A stretch of 64,000 nucleotides of DNA from Ostrinia nubilalis (taxonomy: Eukaryota; Arthropoda; Insecta; Lepidoptera; Crambidae), in NCBI RefSeq assembly GCF_963855985.1, contig NC_087111.1, positions 2,237,001-2,301,000 on the forward strand. The letters run 5' to 3'. The notes under the pieces were generated by a model. The model was not told the origin of the DNA, ran no database searches, and saw nothing but the letters and a program-made list of their open reading frames with translations. The position numbers and the translations under genes were made by a program. Shown piece after piece: positions 55,422-64,000 of the stretch. The first letter of the stretch is position 1. Each line of letters starts with the position of its first letter.

Positions 55422-56074
55422 GTACAGTCAGCGTCAAATACACTCGACATCAAATAAATCGCACATCCCGCGACAAGCATTTTCAAACGTATGCATCCCC
55501 ACTTCCCACCAATATTGGCACCATTTAAAAGCCTAGTTCTAACCTTCATTTCATTAAAGGAAAGGTTTTTACCCCAAAAATGTGTCTAGGGAAGGATCCA
55601 GAGTCACTTCTTCAAAAAATAGGTAGTTACGCTAAAGCCAACTTTTATGGCTTTAAAACTGTCAAGTTGGGATTAATCGCTATCCATCTGTTAAAGAGGA
55701 CACGTCGGATCATTATTTGGTTTTATAACCATAAAAATTGGTCTAATTGATCCCATAGGTGGGCCCAAAGTGAGGTATTTTTTCAAGTCACATTTATGGT
55801 ATATGTTAATCATTTATTAAGAAATTAAATGTGTTTTTCTTTAAGGATATTTATTGGGCTTTCAAATAACACCAATATTGTTGGGGCACCATGATTGTGT
55901 CAGAAGAAAATCGTTAAAGTTCCCGTCGCGGAAGGTGCGGTTTATTTGATGTTGAGTATAGTTCGTGACACCCTAAGTAGTCAATAAGTTCACAACGTGT
56001 CTTTATTACAATTGGAATAAGGTTGTTTTTGGCCACTTTTGGTATCACGCAAAACTATTTGACGGTGACTGTAC
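55422..56074. mobile_element. TIR element, GTACAGTCAGCGTCAAATA ends, long form
   Basis: 653 bp between GTACAGTCAGCGTCAAATA and inverse TATTTGACGGTGACTGTAC. Its right part (CAATTGGAATAAGGTTG) matches the short form at 62374-62515. Confidence 0.7.
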
Positions 56075-56078
56075 GTAT

Positions 56079-56306
56079 TAATATTATAAATGCGAAAGTA
56101 ACTCTCTCCGTCGGTTATTTTTTCACACTTCTATTCGTAACTGAATCGATTTAGATGAAATTGGGTAGAGAGATAGTTTGAGACCCAGGGAAAAACGTGG
56201 GATAGTTTTTATCCCGGTTTTTGAAAGAGGGACGCGAGGGATGAAGTCTCTTTGTGATGACAGACCGATGTTTACACAGGCAAAGTCGTGGGCAAAAGCT
56301 ACTTTA
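56079..56306 (+). mobile_element. Helitron-like element, type A, diverged
   Basis: ATATTATAAATGCGAAAGTA, GAGATAGTTTGAGACCCAGG and GTCGTGGGCAAAAGCTA; the CTAG end is mutated. Confidence 0.6.
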
Positions 56307-56309
56307 GTA

Positions 56310-57504
56310 GTAGTTCTAATTATTCCGTACATTTTGTTGTTTTGAAATTATTGTCAATGGCGTACGTTTCAATATAATTCAATTAATTGAAATATCGGAA
56401 AGCTGGTTAGAGGGTGAAGTGTAGTTAATAAAAATTAAGCCCAATGAATGCTTTAGTGGTTTTGATTATTGAGGTATTCGTACTAAATTTAGCTTTTACC
56501 ACAATATTATTTTGATGTTAAATTAGCTATAAAAATGATCATAAAATTTATAATTTAAGGTTTTAAAAAGCGTTGTTAGTGTAGGTATAGTTATTAAAGA
56601 AGATAGCTTATTGCTGGGCTGGGCTGGCCTATTGATGGGTTTTTATTGGCGGTCAAGCTGTAGATCCTGGCTATACACGAGTCCCAACGGCGGCACAGAT
56701 CAATGGGCATATTCCTTCAGTTATATTTGAAAATTTTAATAGAGGTTCGTTTCTGCCAGTGAAACAAAACAACAAAAACAATAACTAAACAAAAAAACAA
56801 AGCAACTGTAGCAACTTATAAAGGTGTAAATGAGATCACATAAAAATGAGACTTTTAACGCTTTTCATTTGGAAGAACAATTACTTATCTCAGTAAACAG
56901 GCTCAAAGGGCTAAAAGAAACCCTTATTAGGTCTCACTTTCATTAAAGGCAAGATAATGTGCCTTAATGAATGGAAAACAAGTTAAATACATCAAAGGGC
57001 TGTTTCCTTGAAGAATTTTGGAACACAACGGACTATTTTATTAACCGACTTCAAAAAAGGAGGAGGCTCTATTTTCGACTGTGTTTTCTTTTGCAGGTTT
57101 TTGAACGCTTATTGAACTTGGCTGGCATCTTATTAATAAACAAATAACAATTATCTAAAACTATAATCCGGGCCTCTTCAAGGCGAGAGTGAATAGGCAC
57201 TTACAAGAAATACGTACGTATACTTACGTATAAAACAAGAAAGAGACAGAAATAAATCAAATATCATACATTACTATAGACCACCGTAATAATAAAATAT
57301 CTATTGTTTCTATACACAATAGCCAGTGAAAGGAACGTTTCAAAATTGAAACTAGTGCCAAAACTGTCTCTACCTTATACTTTTAGATGAAATAGCGTTC
57401 TAGCGTTTTTCAACGTTTTAATGTAAATTGCTGTTTATGAACCTATGGTAGTAGGTACAATGATTTCCATGTTTTATTTTTATTTTGAACACCATCTTAC
57501 ATCT
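56310..57504 (+). other. Intron sequence with two repeat scraps
   Basis: An inverse scrap of the 7588 repeat at 56632-56665, ACCGACTTCAAAAAAGGAGG at 57043, and the GGCGAGAGTGAATAGGCAC LINE scrap at 57166-57203. No exon. Confidence 0.45.
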
Positions 57505-57668
57505 GGAAGACGTAGCTTGGGCAGGCCACCTACTAGGTGGACCGACGATCTGGTAAAGGTCGCAGGAAGAGCCTGGACGCGGGCAGCGCAGGACCGTTCA
57601 TTGTGGAAAACCTTGGGGGAAGCCTTTATCCAGCAGTGGACGTCATTTGGCTGAAACGAACGAACGAA
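57505..57668 (+). mobile_element. RTE-type LINE 3' end, (AACG)n family
   Basis: Open in frame from GGAAGACGTAGCTTGGGC to the TGA in TTTGGCTGAA, then ACGAACGAACGAAC tail. Confidence 0.8.
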
Positions 57669-58689
57669 CCATCTTACAATAAAGTCATAGGTAAGGTTTT
57701 ACTGTATTATGCCAACTACTTACTACTCCTACTTATCCAAAAGGCCGTAAATGTGAAAATATAACATTTCTAACATCGACCTTTTAAATTGCTACTACTT
57801 TTCTTATCGCAAAAAATGAGTTATTTCTAAGTAAACCGTAGCTTCACTAACAGCTTTAACTTTTTCGTTGAAAATTAGGTTTTCATGACATAAATTATAT
57901 GTTACGAAGGCATACTTACGAGTTCTGCTATAAACAGAAAATGGGCTAATATTGTTATCATGCTATGCCCTTAGAATCACATTTTACATTGTTTATTAGC
58001 ATGAAACGCGTATTATACAAATTTTAACTTCTACTTAGGGCTGTGTGCGTGATGTCTCGTGATTTCGTGGTCGTTATTTTAAATTAATGGTTTAATGCGA
58101 TGAAATGATTTAATGAATGAAAAAATTAAGTTAATTTCAGCCAAAAACTACCAGTGTTGGAAAAAAGATTTCCCCAATGTCTAGTCCTGCGCTGCAACTT
58201 CAATAGGACGACTTCTAAACATCTACGACATTTTGACTGTTTCAAAATATTTGAATTAGGCCACAGATGATCAAAATTAATTGAAAATAAAAACAATTGA
58301 GTAAAGACAGAAAGGAAAAAAAAATCTTTCGGAGTGGTCAGTTGTCACTGTCTTGTCACCACCAATCAATTTACATACTCTATGAGCTGAGTATACTTCT
58401 CACTCTTCTTTTTCTTTTTTAATGAATGGAAATCAGTGTTTTACGAATTTATTTATCCAAATTCACGTGAGCAACTATTACTTACATAGAGCGATTCTTC
58501 CGTAGATTTATAACGTCGCCGCGTCGAAGAAAAGCTATGACGTTCCTACAAAGTCTTGTGAAAGTTACTAAGAATCTTATATTTTTTGTATTTTAAAGTA
58601 TTCGATTCTGTTTTGCTTTAAAAATACACACAGCAGTTAAAATTGTAAATTTAATAAGTTAGTAAGTACTTCAAAAATATGTTCTATCT
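57669..58689 (+). other. Intron sequence, no recognised feature
   Basis: A weak inverse LINE-like trace (ATTTCAGCCAAAAACTACCA) near 58134; otherwise nothing. Confidence 0.4.
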
Positions 58690-58775
58690 TACACTTACAT
58701 TTATTGACCCCAGCCGGATTCGAAGCCGCAACCACAACTGGCAAACCACCAACCCTGCGCTATCAAGTAATAACA
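58690..58775 (-). repeat. tRNA-derived SINE or tRNA-like fragment
   Basis: Minus strand has TAGCGCAGGGTTGGTGG (A-box-like) and GGCTTCGAATCCGGCTGGGG (B box). The acceptor stem is not closed, so it is not a functional tRNA. Confidence 0.45.
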
Positions 58776-59322
58776 AGTGCAATGATCAGATGATGGGTAA
58801 TAAAATTTACGCACTTCCATAATGGGCCCGACATGTGTTTTATATGGGAACAAGTAGGGAATGGCCTATAACGTTTTATATAGCAGTGGGAACATAGTTC
58901 CCATGGGATTTTGAACCTTACTACTTCGTCTCTTAGGTTGAAAAACGTTGGAAAACTCATTTCTTGGCATTTAAGGGATAGATTCAAGTACTATCTAAGT
59001 AAAACTAATTAAGCAATAATAAAGTAATAAAGCTACCCACGCCTTTTAGGGCTCTTACTCATGGGGATATCCCGTTTTTTGCAGGTACTATTTTTCAGGA
59101 TTCCATTTAGCATCTATACGTAGTTTAATACTAACCATTCACACAAACATCCCATTTGTAGAGTCCCGCAAAAACCGATCCGTTCGAATTCGCTTTTCTG
59201 GACCAGTAAAAAACAGGATACAGTTTAATACAAGTATTGTTTAATAAATAGAAGTATTCCCACTAACTTCCTGCATACATTTTTGCAAACTCCCGTACTT
59301 ACTGCAAAAAACGCGATACTCC
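58776..59322 (+). other. Intron sequence, no recognised feature
   Basis: AT-rich; nothing seen. Confidence 0.4.
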
Positions 59323-59468
59323 CCCTTATTCACAAACGATGCTTGCTATAAGTGAAGCAGCAAATCGAACGCACAGCGTTGAATAGAGCCCTGTGATTGA
59401 TTCATGTGTCACCCTGTGCGTCCACGCGCACTGTGAGACCTCATAGTAATGTTTATGAATACGGGCGA
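59323..59468 (+). repeat. MITE, CCCGTATTCACAAAC family
   Basis: Near-complete copy: CCTTATTCACAAACGATGC to GTTTATGAATACGGGCG. Confidence 0.75.
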
Positions 59469-59515
59469 CTGTCGTATACACAAGTACTTTCTGCAATAAA
59501 CTTTTTTCCCATAGA

Positions 59516-59670
59516 TCGTCGCTTGCCTCTCTAACTGACGTAACTGACATTTTGCAAAATTTTCAGGCGATTAGACAGATCGATTCGTCTTGCAAAATTG
59601 ATTAAGATGGTGTAGATAACTCAGTTTCGAAAAAAATTTCAGATACGTCAGTTAGAGAGGCAAGCGACGA
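59516..59670. mobile_element. Foldback element, TCGTCGCTTGCCTCTCTAAC ends
   Basis: About 155 bp with near-perfect inverted ends of about 27 bases (to ACTGACGTA / TACGTCAGT). Confidence 0.75.
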
Positions 59671-59979
59671 GATGTCAACCACTCTGGCTGAACCAATCTG
59701 CATAAATTCCTTTTCTAAATTGATCAGGGAATAGCTGTGGAGCCATTAAATAAACGAGGAGAAATAAAAGGCAGTTACGAAGTTTTCTGTCAAGATAGAG
59801 CGTTACATTGCGCCATAGGTTATATTATCTAAACAAAGCGCGGTTTTTTATTACAAAGAATTGAAAAACCCTAGATCATAAAATTGTTGTTCCTACTCGT
59901 ATATTTATAGGTGTTTATTTATGATATGAATAGTAAGGGCCATGCGAAAGGTAATTGCCGTGCGTAAGGCCGTTTGTAG

Positions 59980-60154
59980 ACATCCGTTTTTTCACCGGAC
60001 GACGTACTATCAAAAAACGGATATCCTTTATTTGCTGTCAATTTTCTCGCCGGACTTCTATGTCCGATGCATGTAAACACGTTCATTTTAAACCATACAC
60101 CACCGCCAAATCCGGCGTAAAAGTCGGCCCGTAGTCCGGTCAAAAAACGGATGT
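59980..60154. mobile_element. Foldback element, ACATCCGTTTTTTCACCGGAC ends
   Basis: 175 bp. The ends are ACATCCGTTTTTT..CCGGAC and GTCCGGT..AAAAAACGGATGT; internal AAAAAACGGATATCC repeats part of the end. Confidence 0.7.
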
Positions 60155-60313
60155 TACACTGTCCGCATATGAATATTATTATTAATCTCGATCTTACTAA
60201 AATTTTCTTGCTAGTATGTAGGTATCAGCAAAATATTTTTTTTTTATTTAATACTCTTTTTTTCTTTAATTAATTTAAACTTTCGCGTTGCATAATTCCT
60301 TCTTCTTTCACAG

Positions 60314-60511
60314 GAGTAAAGTAGCCGCGCTACTCCTGGACAAGCACCTCCAGATCAATGGGATCACCATGGGGGAGGTTATGAGGGAACGGCACAGCAT
60401 ACAAATGCAACCCATGGCTAGCAGCAAGATGAAGAGGGAGAGAAAAGCGGCCAGAACCCTTGGCATCATCATGTCGGCTTTCTTGGCGTGCTGGCTGCCT
60501 TTCTTTTTATG
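60314..60511 (+). CDS. Octbeta2R: Octopamine receptor, coding exon 2 (third loop and TM6)
   Basis: Continues the receptor after the TTCTTTCACAG acceptor; the first base completes arginine 263. It encodes residues 264-328 plus two bases of W329. The third intracellular loop is short (about 264-306), contains [14 protein letters not shown], and ends in the basic [14 protein letters not shown] that contacts G protein. TM6 has C322, W323 and P325 (CWLP), the aromatic switch region. A candidate serine in HSIQMQ (near 291) lies in the loop. Donor TG|GTAAGT at 60511, phase 2. The upstream listed frame from 60288 is intron. Confidence 0.9.
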
Positions 60512-60526
60512 GTAAGTTTTGGTACT

Positions 60527-60703
60527 TCATCATCATCATTTTCAGCCATAGGACGTCCAATGCTGAACATAGGCCTCTCAATGATTTTCACGGCTATGAG
60601 TTCCACGTGGCGGCCTGCATCCAGCACCTTCCCGCTACATTTATGAGATCGTCGGTCCACCTTCTGGGTGGACGTCCTACGCTGCGCTTTCCGGCACGAC
60701 TTG
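60527..60703 (-). mobile_element. RTE-type LINE 3' end, (ATG)n family
   Basis: Begins only 16 bases after the exon 2 donor: CATCATCATCATTTTCAGCC, then inverse coding end. Confidence 0.8.
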
Positions 60704-60794
60704 GTAGAAGATACTTATTGCTTTGTAATGACTGTTTTAAATTTTTGATACTTATTGCTATGTGACAGACTCAAATTCTTTATTAGTATCAACC

Positions 60795-60895
60795 CAATAA
60801 TGTGCAAAGGTTTCCTCAAGAATTTCCACAACTAGTCCTACGCTGTCCGCATCCAGGTGCTTCCCGCTACTTTTACCAGATTGTCGGTCCATTTT
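60795..60895 (-). mobile_element. RTE-type LINE 3' end, (AACG)n family, fragment
   Basis: GGTTTCCTCAAGAATTTCCA and CGCATCCAGGTGCTTCCCGC; tail lost. 60896-62373 beyond it shows nothing recognised. Confidence 0.65.
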
Positions 60896-62373
60896 AGGTA
60901 ATTAGTAGTAGTACTTAGCACATCCAAAATACTAAAGCTTGTATTGGAATTACCTCCTAGACTTAATTAAGTCCATATTATAAAACTTGATTTAATTGGT
61001 CTTAATATTCGAATTGAACTGAAACGTTTCGTTCTGTAAAACTGATATTTAAGTAGCACTGATATTAAATTCTGACGTATTACATAGAATAGAAGCTTAT
61101 TCAGAATGGACCCAAGTAGGTAACAGTCCACAAAAAGTTTAATCTATTCAATATTGTTCACTATATGTGTCAAAAGAAAGCTATATTTATTTATACTTAG
61201 TTCTATTGCTTCAAAAGACGCCATATTCGAAGTAGGTATAACCTAAAACCTCCTCAATGCCTCCCTGTTTTAAAAATAAATATAGACGGGATATATCTGG
61301 AATGTAAGTCGATGTGGAACGTGTCAGAGCAGAGGAACAGGGGCTTGGCATTCGACGCCAGTCATTTGTCTCTTAGGTGTGTATTCTGCACACCAAAATC
61401 GACATATCAACCCAACCGTCTTGCTCTCTCATCTCAATAAATCAGGGTGAGGAAAAGAGACAGGTGTAGCTGAGTAATTGGACATTGGTTTCCAGGATAG
61501 GACCCCGGGCCGTTCCTGATGATCGATAGGCTAGGGAGGTATTTTTAAAACGCGTAATAGAGGCTTGGTTTATGTAAAAGGTTGCGATTTTAATGATGTG
61601 GAACTTGAGTGCTTCGTTAAGCCTTTAACGGGTGTAGCATTTTAAAAAATTCCATTGTGTTTCGACCTTAACTCAAATCAGTAAGGTTAAAAATGTGAAA
61701 ATTGCCTTGTGAAGTGTAAAAAATATTTTTAAAAACCTTTTTCTTTTTATAAAGCTTGTTTAATACATCTTGTATAGAGTTACCTCTCTATTTACTATTA
61801 TAGAAAAGTTAAAGGCAGCTGCTATTATTTTAGTCCATTATTTTTACTCTCTATGTAGAAAGGTTCTCTATAAATGGCACTACGCTAAATCCCTACTCAA
61901 TTTAGAAAACGAATTTATGCAGATTGGTCCATACCAGAGCGATTTTGTTGACGCAATTCGTAAAAAAATATCAACAGTTCAATGAAAACGTCAAAAATCG
62001 TAATTGTGGATTCAACGAACTTTTCCGGTATGTAACAGACCGATCTTCTCCTTAACAATGGATTCTGTGGAGGGTAGTTGGAAACCTTGATCGATTCGTT
62101 TTAGTGTATTATTGGACACTGAAGTACAGCTAAATATGAGTAATACAAAAACTAAAGTGTTCCATGGTCCATATAAGGTTGAGAACCACTGCCCTAAGTC
62201 AAGAGGATTGGTTCTTTTACAGAGATAAATGTATTTCTATCATGCCTTTTCGGAGATGTAACGTTTTATTTCTGTTTTGCTATATTTTATCTGTCTGTAT
62301 CTACAAAACATATTTGTCAGGCAGAATTTAGGCCTAGATGAATGGTTATCGAGGTTTTTGTTTGTATTTTTTG

Positions 62374-62515
62374 GTACAGCCAGCGTCAAATATATCGTGA
62401 CACCCAAAAAGTAGCCAAAAATTTCGCAATATATCTTTTGTTACAATTGGAATAAGGTTGTGTTATCAACTTTTTGTTACTTTGGGTGTCACGAACTATT
62501 TGACGTTGACTGTAA
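62374..62515. mobile_element. MITE, GTACAGCCAGCGTCAAATA ends, short form
   Basis: 142 bp, ending TATTTGACGTTGACTGTAA. Arms continue with CGTGACACCCAAA and TTTGGGTGTCACG. Confidence 0.75.
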
Positions 62516-62561
62516 CTTTAAAAACTCACGATATTAGCTTGAAAACAAAACATTGCCATAG

Positions 62562-62645
62562 GCGCTTTACAGCTTAGTGGTTAATCCAGTCAGGTGACTG
62601 ATCTGGTCAATCGAAAAATCGTGGATTCAAGTCCCTTGATGCAGT
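62562..62645 (+). repeat. tRNA-derived SINE or tRNA-like fragment
   Basis: AGCTTAGTGGTTAATCCAG (A-box-like) and GTGGATTCAAGTCCCTTGA (B box). Stems are incomplete. Confidence 0.45.
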
Positions 62646-62714
62646 CAATTTATTCTAGTAAAAATAAGGTAGAGGATAACGTCAGTCAAATCCACTTAAT
62701 TGGCGATAGCTCAG

Positions 62715-62830
62715 GGGACCGACGACCTGGTGAAGTTTGTGGAAAGTGCCTGGATGGGGGCAGCTCAGAACCGTGGAAATCCTTAGGGGAGGCCTTTGAC
62801 AGGCGCTTTGTGATTGAAACGGTGGGCGTA
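62715..62830 (+). mobile_element. RTE-type LINE 3' end, (AACG)n family, diverged
   Basis: GGGACCGACGACCTGGTGAA to TTGAAACGGTGGGCG; followed at once by a MITE. Confidence 0.65.
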
Positions 62831-62839
62831 AGCCAACTA

Positions 62840-63055
62840 AAGCCTGGTCCGTGAGCACGTAGAATTTTTTCCAATGCCAATGACCCCAAGCTACCCATCC
62901 TTATCGCTCGCGCGTAATTATATTGCTGTCGCGACTGTGCGACGGGCGCCCGCAGTGAGTGTGCGAGCGCGACAGCAACATAATTACGCGCGAGCGATAA
63001 GGGTGGGTAGCTTGGGGTCATTGGACAAAATTCTACGTGCTCACGGACCAGGCTT
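62840..63055. mobile_element. Foldback MITE, TA duplication, second copy
   Basis: Same family as 1092-1301; ends AAGCCTGGTCCGTGAGCACG and inverse, TA on both sides (62838-62839, 63056-63057). Confidence 0.85.
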
Positions 63056-63268
63056 TAGACTTAAAATAGTAACTAGCTAAATGCTTTAATGATTCTTATG
63101 ATAAAAGATTTCGTAATTAATTCATTTCGACCGTAAGAATTTCCACAACAACCGGTCCTGCACTTCCCGCATTCAGGTTCAAATTTTGTAAACACATATG
63201 TATACTTAATTACTAATAATCCCGTTTACCCCTCGTGGTAAGCTAAATTATATGCTTGTATTACGAGT

Positions 63269-63365
63269 GGGTCACCACAATAGTCGAGCGGTGGCAGGGA
63301 TGAACCTGCGTTCCTCGGATCACGAGTCGGTTAGACTCCTTCACCGTTCGGCTATCGTGGCTTGG
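63269..63365 (-). repeat. tRNA-like hairpin fragment
   Basis: On the minus strand CCACGATAG can pair with CTATTGTGG (8 of 9), with GCAGGTTCATCCCTGC resembling a T arm between them, one base short. The fold suggests a tRNA-derived repeat, not a working tRNA gene. Confidence 0.4.
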
Positions 63366-63416
63366 ATGGCCTTTTATACTTGTTTTGTTTATTATTTTTT
63401 TGTAACAATAGAGTCA

Positions 63417-63694
63417 TTATCGTCATCAACATTTCAGCCATAGGGCATCCGCTGCTGAATACAAGCCTCCTCCAATGATTTGTTGATGGCGGCCTGCATC
63501 CAGCGCCTTCCCGCTATCTTTATGAGGTCGTCGGTCCACCTTGTGGGTAGACGTCCTACGCTGCGCTTTCCAGTACATGGCCTCCACTCCAGAACCTTGC
63601 TGCCCCATCGGCCGTCAGTTCTGCGTACTATATGCCCTGCCCATTGCCACTGCAGCTTGCTAATCCGTTGGGCCATGTCAGCGACTTTAGTTCA
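63417..63694 (-). mobile_element. RTE-type LINE 3' end, (ATG)n family
   Basis: ATCGTCATCAACATTTCAGCC tail region; inverse coding through GGCCATGTCAGCGACTTTAG. It ends about 30 bases before the exon 3 acceptor. Confidence 0.85.
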
Positions 63695-63726
63695 TACAAT
63701 AGTGTATATCTATCTATCTTCCACAG

Positions 63727-63894
63727 GTACATAATAACAGCTCTCTGTGGGGACGCGTGCCCCTCCCCCCCTCCCGTCGTGGCAGCCGTATTCTGGGTGG
63801 GATACTTCAACTCAGCCCTCAACCCCCTCATCTATGCCTACTTCAACCGGGACTTTCGAGCTGCGTTCAGGAAAACCTTGGACTCTTGCTGCAG
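63727..63894 (+). CDS. Octbeta2R: Octopamine receptor, coding exon 3 (TM7, helix 8), partial gene
   Basis: The acceptor CCACAG ends at 63726 and the first G completes W329. Residues 330-385 follow: extracellular loop 3 ([12 protein letters not shown], with a likely loop disulfide C336/C340), TM7 with [18 protein letters not shown] (NPLIY at 361-365), and helix 8 ([11 protein letters not shown]) followed by C383/C384, likely palmitoylation sites. The frame stays open to the window end, but AG|GTGCGA at 63894 is a phase-2 donor like the two before it. GAG|GTAGAC at 63919 is an alternative. Beyond about 63950 the text (TATACAGGGTGACCC) looks like repeat DNA, so the exon probably ends earlier and the C-terminus lies outside the window. 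Confidence 0.85.
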
Positions 63895-64000
63895 GTGCGA
63901 AGTAGGCCTAGAACATGAGGTAGACCTTCATCTTTTTTATTTCTTTCACTTATACAGGGTGACCCATTGGTGGTGTAGCAAATTGGAGATTGTCATCAGT
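63895..64000 (+). other. Probable intron start or read-through tail
   Basis: Open in the receptor frame but with a TATACAGGGTG element end at 63952. Most likely intron 3. Confidence 0.5.

Larger units (their letters stand above)
38944..60313 (+). other. Receptor intron 1 (21.4 kb)
   Basis: Bounded by GTATGT at 38944 and TTCTTTCACAG ending at 60313. Joining 38943 to 60314 restores the arginine codon AGG and the sequence [12 protein letters not shown] expected for this receptor. It contains a complete LTR element and many smaller repeats. No other host exon was recognised inside it. Confidence 0.85.
60512..63726 (+). other. Receptor intron 2 (3.2 kb)
   Basis: GTAAGT at 60512 to TTCCACAG ending at 63726. 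Contains LINE 3' ends, two MITEs and tRNA-like pieces. Confidence 0.85.

Overview
The window looks like nuclear DNA from a moth or butterfly (Lepidoptera). It is AT-rich and mostly non-coding, and it is saturated with repeat types typical of that order: RTE-type LINE 3' ends with (ATG)n or (AACG)n tails, short Helitron-like elements ending in CTAG, tRNA-derived SINEs, and many small inverted-repeat DNA elements (MITEs). There are no bacterial-style operons, and most short open frames are chance frames or fragments of retroelements. Species cannot be determined from the sequence alone.

One host gene is supported: a beta-adrenergic-like octopamine receptor, most like Oct-beta-2R, on the + strand. 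Its coding exons are 38156-38943 (N-terminus to TM5), 60314-60511 (third intracellular loop and TM6) and 63727 to about 63894 or beyond (TM7 and helix 8). All junctions are phase 2 and read AG|G or TG|G. A 5' UTR segment begins after a splice acceptor at 38043-38044 and carries a 24-codon upstream ORF. The C-terminus lies beyond the window. The first coding intron is 21.4 kb, the second 3.2 kb.

The 38 kb upstream of the coding start contains no recognisable host coding exon. It holds LINE pieces (RT palm-to-tail fragment at 13057-13861, RNase H LINE tail at 18789-20021), a Penelope-like 3' end folded into a 568-bp inverted repeat (28521-29088), and DNA elements with readable target-site duplications. 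Some are nested. A 2.16-kb TA-flanked element (25387-27551) splits one LINE copy, and itself contains a 1-kb inverted-repeat element.

The large receptor intron holds a young LTR retrotransposon (39489-45009). It has two 900-bp LTRs differing by two single-base indels, a tRNA-Lys-type primer site, a 4-bp target duplication, and a single 711-codon ORF. That ORF reads gag, protease and the integrase zinc-binding domain, but lacks reverse transcriptase, RNase H and the integrase catalytic core. Downstream of it in the same intron are a GC-rich MITE, a Dong/R4-like LINE piece set in TAA microsatellite, and further Helitron, SINE and MITE copies.

The most informative observations are the in-frame-deleted LTR element, places where neighbouring repeat copies supply the pre-insertion 'empty site', the receptor's upstream ORF, and a palindromic array at 34609-34862 that I could not classify.
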